Source of the DNA: Saprospiraceae bacterium
GTDB lineage: Bacteria > Bacteroidota > Bacteroidia > Chitinophagales > Saprospiraceae
Direction: 5' to 3'
Length of the DNA stretch: 10,091 nt
NCBI GenBank assembly: GCA_020630455.1
Contig: JAHDBK010000094.1
Coordinates: forward strand, 1-10,091
A program made the position numbers and the translations under genes. This document shows positions 7,501 through 10,091 of this stretch, in pieces (positions within the stretch are counted from its first letter, which is position 1; each line of letters begins with the position of its first letter). Under the pieces are notes generated by a model. That model made no database searches. It had not been told where the DNA came from and saw only the letters and a program-made list of their open reading frames with translations.

Positions 7501-8546
7501 TGTCTGAAAGTTATTTCGTACCTCAAACTAGCCCTTTAAACCTCAATCTTTCTGGTAATGATGCAAGTTGTTTTGACTTAACAGATGGAATAATTAACTC
7601 TTTTATTACTGGAGGAACTGCTCCCATTTCATATTCTTGGTCAAATGGTTCTGTAGAAAATTCAATAACTACTGGTGTAGGTACATACACTTTAACAGTA
7701 ACTGATGCCAATGGATGTTCTACATCAGCATCTTATACTATAAATCAACCTGATGAAATCCTAGCAGATTATATCTCAAATGATGTTACATGTTATGGTG
7801 ATAGAAATGGCGATATACTTGTTAATATTTCTGGAGGCACATATCCTTATTATTACAGTTTGGATTCTATTAATGTTAATACTAATAATTATTTTAATGG
7901 CCTATATCCAGGTACATATACCGTATTCATTTATGACAGTAATGGATGTTCTACTTCTATTAATAATATAACAATAAATGAACCTGATGAGTTAATGGTA
8001 AATATCATCCCTGATACAAGCGAAATAAATATTAACCTAGGAGATTCTATCGAATTAATTATTGAATATTTTAATAATATTGGAGATATAGAAATCCTTT
8101 GGGAAGGACTGAATGATTATAATTTAAGTTGTGATACTTGTATCAATACATGGGCTTATGATTTTGAACACAATCAATATCAAGTAAGCATTGTAGATGA
8201 AAACGGATGTACAGCAGAAGATTATATTGATATTACAATAAATAGAAATAGGAATGTATTCGTTCCTTCTGCATTTACACCTAATAACGATGAAATGAAT
8301 GATCATTTAATGGTTCATGGTACAAGCGGTACTAAAGTTTTAAGTTTTAGAGTTTATGACAGGTGGGGAGAATTAGTTTTCAAAGCAGAAAACTACGATA
8401 TAAATTCAACAGACCCAAATGTTATTTGGAATGGTACATTTAAAGGAGCTACCTTGAATCCAGCCGTTTTTGTTTGGTATGTAGAAGTTGAATACTTAGA
8501 TGGAAGGAAAGATGCCTTTAGTGGCAATAGTACATTAATTAGATAA
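1515..8546 (+). CDS. Giant SprB-like repeat adhesin with type B T9SS sorting domain
   Basis: A 2343-residue protein predicted to be exported by the type IX secretion system and displayed on or released from the cell surface. Domains in order: signal peptide 1-24 (hydrophobic core then LLSA, cut before Gln25); choice-of-anchor L domain about 26-279, with the hallmark FGSEEYPEW and AFGFFLSGPGI segments; Calx-beta-like domain 281-388 (GGTATNGVDYT); an Ig-like start with DTSICAGE (about 396-403); a P domain 421-571 ending in HDWSITF; the Ig-like continuation WTPxxxxSCNDCPNP to about 626; fibronectin type III 628-710; 19 SprB-type modules 712-2160; a final Ig-like domain 2161-2246; and the gliding-motility-associated C-terminal domain 2247-2343 (FVPSAFTPNNDEMND, RVYDRWGELVF, ending NSTLIR). 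SprB itself is the mobile surface adhesin of Flavobacterium johnsoniae gliding; here only domain similarity is seen, so gliding is not proven. The ATG follows an A-rich leader and is directly followed by the signal peptide. The gene is uninterrupted, and a SprF-family gene follows 47 bases later. Confidence 0.93.
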   Translation: MNNSIVIKTLLSLILIINFTLLSAQMEITPGNFNPYTPESLITDIFIDDGVEVLNVTYTGDPEAVGYFFNASGDIGIERGIVMTSGQANLANGPANCEDTNSCGTTGGAVGFDNTGLGDQDLLDIAPSANSINDAAIYEIDFIPLADTLRFSYVFGSEEYPEWVCSFNDAFGFFLSGPGINGPYSNNSENIALIPGTNFPVTIDNVNDDPLCVPDPATMQYYVSNNGNVSVEYDGYTKVFVATAVVIPCQQYKIKLAIGDANDHIYDSGVFLEAKSFGTGSLNVEAVTFSIDGTISEGCSDALLSFVLPNPTPNDYPINYTIGGTATNGVDYTTIPTNLTIPAGGDSIGILISAFEDNAIEAIENIEIIVQTDVCFFDTLNLKISDNQLIDPILNDTSICAGEIVSYDANIPIVIPPPISYTSTIEEQLFPNVDYQYSINVSGVPFTTLAPGVINSICFNASINFTTHLTAYLVSPGGQIVELTSGNGGFAGGAGYFGTCFTETASTDINYDPGGSNQAPPSAIPFTGNWQPEGVWSDLYGGPVNGEWKIIFYDVAAGWTTTIHDWSITFNNAYYLNYEWTPNVDISCNDCPNPDVYPSTSTTYTVVITDSYGCSVSETVDVTVIDQLPAPTLSCGTSTSNSITVNWQDVVGATSYQVNIDGTGWIPSSDPNSHTVNGLSLNQTVTVEVQAISQDCGVGLISSIDCTTTNCSLTANLDNVNDVSCFNGNDGEISIIANGTGTINFDLNNGNINNTGTFSNLIAGTYTIVVNDDLCTTTLTATINQPTSLSSSSNINNISCNGFNDGNIELTVSGGSYPYSYSWNNGLMDTDSIVDNISANTYIVTITDANLCTITHSATISEDTAISLSTSSSGATCDGIEDGSTTVNASGGSGTYTYLWNDPNNQTTSTASNLNTGTYTVTVTDNNGCSATTSATVSTPSAIITSTSSTPASCSGNSDGTATVTVNGGTSPYDYLWSNSETNPTASNLIDGWHYITVTDDNGCFVIDSVEVTTPNPIILTISGTDASCNNGNDGTANISASGGNNTFTYLWSNSETTSFINTLIANIYTVTVTDGNNCTATESIQINEPSALNIQITPTVVSCFGGNDGTASTSVTGGDGNYTYLWSDLTNQTTQTATNLEIGLYTVTVSDGQNCSSTASIEIVQNTNISASTSSTNATCNGIADGTASVSASGGTAPYTYLWNDINNQTTNTAINLDVGIYIVTITDNLNCTFTTTASVDAPNSITTSSTTTPASCSGSTDGTATINANGGTSPYTYLWSNNQTTQTATNLIDGWHYVSVTDNNGCMVVDSAEVTTPNPIILNITGTDISCFNGNDGTSQVIVSGGNQPYTYLWSNNNETSQSINGLTSGIYTVTVTDNNNCSSTTSIELLQATPVDVILSNTVVSCFGGNDGTTSVNTSGGTAPYDYLWSNNQTTSTASNLNIGFYTVTVTDDLGCTATGSIEVGQNSEITAFTTTTDATCNGTTDGTATVFANGGTPPFTYLWNDTNNQTTQTAIGLSTNTYIVTITDNLNCTTTASATVGTPNPIISSTTSTDITCFGITDGTGTVQASGGTGNLFYNWSNNQIGTFANNLSLGWHYVTITDQNNCFAIDSVYINEPSQISLNITSDDVLCSGGTDGSATVNVMGGTPPYTYFWSNNLTTQTINNIALGSYTVIVTDNNNCTASQSITIGVPNPIIISLSATHNLCFGDTNGTISSTISGGSGQLSIIWSNNETTNNISDLATGTYTITVSDEQGCTSTSSIDVEGPLFPVDILISDDMNICYSSYSGVASATGNGGTAPYSFNWSNNSTNNIITDLAPGIYTVTVTDNNGCSSTEQSEIIEAPEGTSTLEAQATSCYDGNDGIAYFTDINGNTNFDDYSIFWNTSPQQTGYQATGLSAGVNYQVTIIDNLGCTYENNITIPNNNPIILDTLNITSVSCNSGNNGSITVNSTNGTPPYNYIWSDFQTGSTANSLSAGFYTVTVTDSNGCTMSESYFVPQTSPLNLNLSGNDASCFDLTDGIINSFITGGTAPISYSWSNGSVENSITTGVGTYTLTVTDANGCSTSASYTINQPDEILADYISNDVTCYGDRNGDILVNISGGTYPYYYSLDSINVNTNNYFNGLYPGTYTVFIYDSNGCSTSINNITINEPDELMVNIIPDTSEININLGDSIELIIEYFNNIGDIEILWEGLNDYNLSCDTCINTWAYDFEHNQYQVSIVDENGCTAEDYIDITINRNRNVFVPSAFTPNNDEMNDHLMVHGTSGTKVLSFRVYDRWGELVFKAENYDINSTDPNVIWNGTFKGATLNPAVFVWYVEVEYLDGRKDAFSGNSTLIR
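2775..3227 (+). other. P domain (proprotein convertase type) inside the adhesin
   Basis: Residues 421-571 look like a P/Homo-B domain, a beta-sandwich best known next to subtilisin-like peptidases. The segment contains a central AYLVSPGGQIVEL strand, NGEWKIIFYDVAAGW and the closing HDWSITF, the usual P-domain ending. No peptidase domain or catalytic triad is present anywhere in the protein, so this is a stand-alone structural or binding module. It sits between the two halves of what looks like a single Ig-like domain. Confidence 0.8.
3648..7994 (+). repeat. Array of 19 SprB-type modules within the adhesin
   Basis: Nineteen consecutive modules of 74-80 residues cover 712-2160. A typical module starts with a short strand, then (S/T)CxxGxDGTAxV, SGGTxPYTYLW, a variable SNNxTT stretch, GxYTVTVTDNNGC, and ends in a PNPI-like linker. 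Module starts by residue: 712, 790, 867, 944, 1019, 1094, 1171, 1248, 1323, 1399, 1474, 1551, 1626, 1701, 1777, 1853, 1933, 2009 and 2083. All nineteen keep two cysteines, one before the DG motif and one after the TVTD strand. Modules 1, 16 and 19 are the most divergent; module 15 has lost the DG aspartate (SG instead). Family knowledge: SprB repeats occur in Bacteroidota surface adhesins. The array makes up about 62% of the protein and probably forms an extended stalk. Confidence 0.9.
4113..6842 (+). repeat. Higher-order tandem repeat: three copies of a four-module block
   Basis: Modules 3-14 fall into three consecutive blocks: 4113-5024 (912 bp), 5025-5933 (909 bp) and 5934-6842 (909 bp). 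Position 1 of each block (modules 3, 7, 11) is 77 residues long and carries WNDxNNQTT. Position 2 (modules 4, 8, 12) is 75 residues and carries GWHY with a following xDS(V/A). Position 3 (modules 5, 9, 13) has an (I/S)LxI(S/T) start and IN in the variable loop. Position 4 is clearest in modules 6 and 10, which share VVSCFGGNDGT and a QN linker; module 14 is weaker. The GWHY tryptophan codons start at 4491, 5403 and 6312. Copies differ widely at the DNA level, so the duplication is not recent. Confidence 0.85.
8253..8543 (+). other. Type B T9SS C-terminal sorting domain of the adhesin
   Basis: The last 97 residues match the gliding-motility-associated C-terminal domain (TIGR04131 type): a VPSAFTPNNDEMNDHL opening, RVYDRWGELVF, an IWNGTFKG turn, a VFVWYVEVEYLDGRKD strand pair, and a C-terminal NSTLIR. 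This domain targets cargo to the type IX secretion system. Unlike type A domains, type B cargo is known in Flavobacterium johnsoniae to depend on a SprF-like partner, and such a gene follows immediately. The family more often has FTPNGDGxND; here the loop reads NNDEMND. Confidence 0.92.
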
Positions 8547-8593
8547 AGTAATATTTTTTAATTATCTTTATATTAATATTATACAATAAAAAA

Positions 8594-9658
8594 ATGAATA
8601 TTAAATTTATAAATATCATCATATTAGTCATTGTTATACAATTACTAAATATAAATAAAACACAAGCTCAAGACGCCCGTTTTTCTCAATTTTATATGGC
8701 ACAAGTTCATAATAACCCAGGTTTTGTAGGAATTTTTCCTGGTCAATTTAGATTCATGGCTCATTATCGAAACCAATGGTCTAGTATAATTGGAAATAGT
8801 GCGTACCATACTTATGCTGCTAGTTTCGATTTAAGATTTAAAACCGTGAGAAATGATTACTTTGCTTTTGCAGTAAACCTTCTTAGAGATGATGCAGGAG
8901 ATAGTCAATTCAATCAAACAAAAGCACATCTTTCTGCTTCTTTTTTAAAGCAGCTTGTAGGAGGTAAATATCGCTCAGATTATCATTATATTACCGTTGG
9001 ATTCCAAGGAGGTATTGGACAACATGGAATCAATTGGAGTAATTTAAGTTTTAGTAATCAATTTGATAATACTAATGAAATTTTTGACCCCAATAGTCCA
9101 ACAGGAGAGAGTTTTGGAGAAAGCAGTCTCAATTATACTGACTTTAATGCTGGATTAGCATGGTTTGCTGTTTTTGATGAAAATAAAAAAAGCATGTATG
9201 CAGGTATATCGCTTCATCATATAACCCAACCTAATGTCGCTTTTCTGGATGGTAGTTATGAAACTTTATATTCTAAAATTTTAGGTCAAGTAGGAGGCGA
9301 ATTTGATTTTAATTATAACTTTAGTATGTTGCCTGCTCTATGGGTAGCTAGTCAAGGTCCTTCGTTTGAAACTTTACTAGGTTCTAATATTCGTTATTCT
9401 AATAATGATAAAAATGAACTAGCACTAAGAGGCGGTGCATGGATAAGATTGACTAAAACAATAAACAGTCCTATTGTTCCTGAAGCACTCGTTGTAACAT
9501 CAATGCTTGAAATTGAAAGAATTTTAGTTGGACTAAGTTATGATTTCAGTATTTCGTCTATTACAGCTGCAAATAATGGTAGAGGTGCTTTTGAATTATC
9601 TTTCGCATATATTCATAAAGAAAAAAGTAGAATAAAAGTTATTTGTCCTAAGTTCTAA
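8594..9658 (+). CDS. PorP/SprF-family type IX secretion outer-membrane protein
   Basis: A 354-residue protein with a signal peptide (hydrophobic stretch at about 5-19, ending KTQA before Gln26) and the family's N-terminal signature QDARFSQFYMAQ followed by NNPGFVG and HYRNQWSSI. The rest alternates short beta strands and polar loops, as expected for an outer-membrane beta-barrel, and has aromatic-rich strands such as LSFAYIH near the end. Length is normal for PorP/SprF (about 300-350). Known role: SprF is needed for secretion of the SprB adhesin, and family members serve type B T9SS cargo. The gene follows the adhesin after 47 bases with no hairpin between, so co-transcription is likely and this protein is probably the dedicated partner of the upstream adhesin. 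The ATG at 8594 follows an A-rich leader. It resembles SprF in position and family, but orthology is not shown. Confidence 0.93.
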   Translation: MNIKFINIIILVIVIQLLNINKTQAQDARFSQFYMAQVHNNPGFVGIFPGQFRFMAHYRNQWSSIIGNSAYHTYAASFDLRFKTVRNDYFAFAVNLLRDDAGDSQFNQTKAHLSASFLKQLVGGKYRSDYHYITVGFQGGIGQHGINWSNLSFSNQFDNTNEIFDPNSPTGESFGESSLNYTDFNAGLAWFAVFDENKKSMYAGISLHHITQPNVAFLDGSYETLYSKILGQVGGEFDFNYNFSMLPALWVASQGPSFETLLGSNIRYSNNDKNELALRGGAWIRLTKTINSPIVPEALVVTSMLEIERILVGLSYDFSISSITAANNGRGAFELSFAYIHKEKSRIKVICPKF

Positions 9659-10091
9659 AAATTTCTTCATAAATAATATCTGTCGCACCACTTAAAGATT
9701 TACAATATTCTTGGGCAATTTCGCCTGCTTTTTTTCTGTGTTTTTCATTATTAATGAAATCATTGAGTACCTTATCAAACATTGAATAGGAATCTATTGA
9801 CACTGCTCCACCTGCATCAATCAAACCAACTGCTTCAGGAAATTTATGGTAATTCTTTCCAAAAATCACAGGTATTTTATAAATAGCAGGCTCTAATACA
9901 TTGTGTATTCCTTTTCCAAAACCACCACCAACATAAGCAATTTGTGCATATTTATAAATTTTAGATAAATTACCCATATTATCTATTATTAAGATATTTT
10001 TTTTCTCATCAATAGTTCCAGAATACAACTGAGTTTCTCCCTTAAATTTATCACTTATTTCTCGAATTCTTTTCTTATTAATTTCATGAGG
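9648..10091 (-). CDS. waaA: 3-deoxy-D-manno-octulosonic acid (Kdo) transferase, C-terminal part
   Basis: The final 147 residues of a WaaA (KdtA) protein; the frame stays open to the right edge, so the N-terminal part is outside the window. WaaA is an inner-membrane-associated GT-B glycosyltransferase that moves Kdo from CMP-Kdo to lipid A precursor, the first core step of lipopolysaccharide synthesis. Visible are PHEI at the very edge, a NMGNLSKIYKYAQIAYVGGGFG stretch (residues 41-62 of the fragment), GIHNVLEPA, and the FGKNYHKFPEA segment followed by GGAVSI, all in the order known for the donor-binding C-terminal domain. The glutamate in HNVLEPA is the family's nucleotide-sugar-binding position. 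A TTG at 10026-10028 could be read as a start, but the preceding 21 codons are also clearly WaaA-like, so the gene continues past the edge. Its stop overlaps the end of the PorP/SprF gene by 11 bases, tail to tail. Confidence 0.92.
   Translation of the reverse strand, partial: PHEINKKRIREISDKFKGETQLYSGTIDEKKNILIIDNMGNLSKIYKYAQIAYVGGGFGKGIHNVLEPAIYKIPVIFGKNYHKFPEAVGLIDAGGAVSIDSYSMFDKVLNDFINNEKHRKKAGEIAQEYCKSLSGATDIIYEEIFRT

Noticed and set aside
3648..7994. Periodic DNA repeats as a CRISPR array or variable-number satellite
   Set aside because: The period of about 228 bases corresponds to coding modules in one continuous frame with diverged codons; there are no short identical repeats with unique spacers.
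8547..8593. Possible terminator between the adhesin and the PorP/SprF-like gene
   Set aside because: The 47 bases contain only weak A/T self-complementarity and no GC-containing stem followed by a T run.
10026..10028. TTG as the start of the right-hand minus-strand gene
   Set aside because: The 21 codons upstream, to the window edge, remain open and begin with PHEI, a WaaA-like segment, so this Leu is internal and the gene is truncated by the window.

Overview
The window looks like a chromosomal segment of a low-G+C member of the Bacteroidota, probably Flavobacteriia-like. The case rests on a giant secreted protein with a type B type IX secretion (T9SS) sorting domain, a PorP/SprF-family outer-membrane protein beside it, A-rich leaders without clear Shine-Dalgarno sequences, and very AT-rich spacers. 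No RNA genes, insertion sequences, CRISPR arrays, attachment sites or origins were seen.

Layout from left to right: (1) the first 12 codons of a minus-strand gene whose N-terminus matches RarA, cut by the left edge; (2) a strong intrinsic terminator; (3) a complete minus-strand glyceraldehyde-3-phosphate dehydrogenase gene (gap); (4) a 326-base AT-rich divergent intergenic region; (5) a plus-strand gene for a 2343-residue SprB-like surface protein; (6) 47 bases later on the same strand, a PorP/SprF-family gene; (7) overlapping its 3' end by 11 bases, the minus-strand 3' portion of waaA (Kdo transferase), cut by the right edge.

The large gene fills about 70% of the window. Its product reads: signal peptide, choice-of-anchor L domain, Calx-beta-like domain, an Ig-like domain that appears to be interrupted by a proprotein-convertase-type P domain, a fibronectin type III domain, 19 consecutive SprB-type modules of about 76 residues, a final Ig-like domain, and the gliding-motility-associated C-terminal domain. 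Together with the adjacent SprF-like protein it forms a recognisable export pair: a large adhesin and the outer-membrane partner that type B T9SS cargo needs. The core T9SS machinery is not in the window. gap, rarA and waaA are housekeeping genes with no evident functional link to the pair.

The most notable hidden structure is a higher-order repeat inside the SprB array. Modules 3 to 14 are three tandem copies of a four-module block (304, 303 and 303 residues), and each position in the block keeps its own signature. This points to growth of the array by duplication of blocks of about 910 bp. I see no clearly undescribed system here; the new detail is in the internal architecture of the adhesin.
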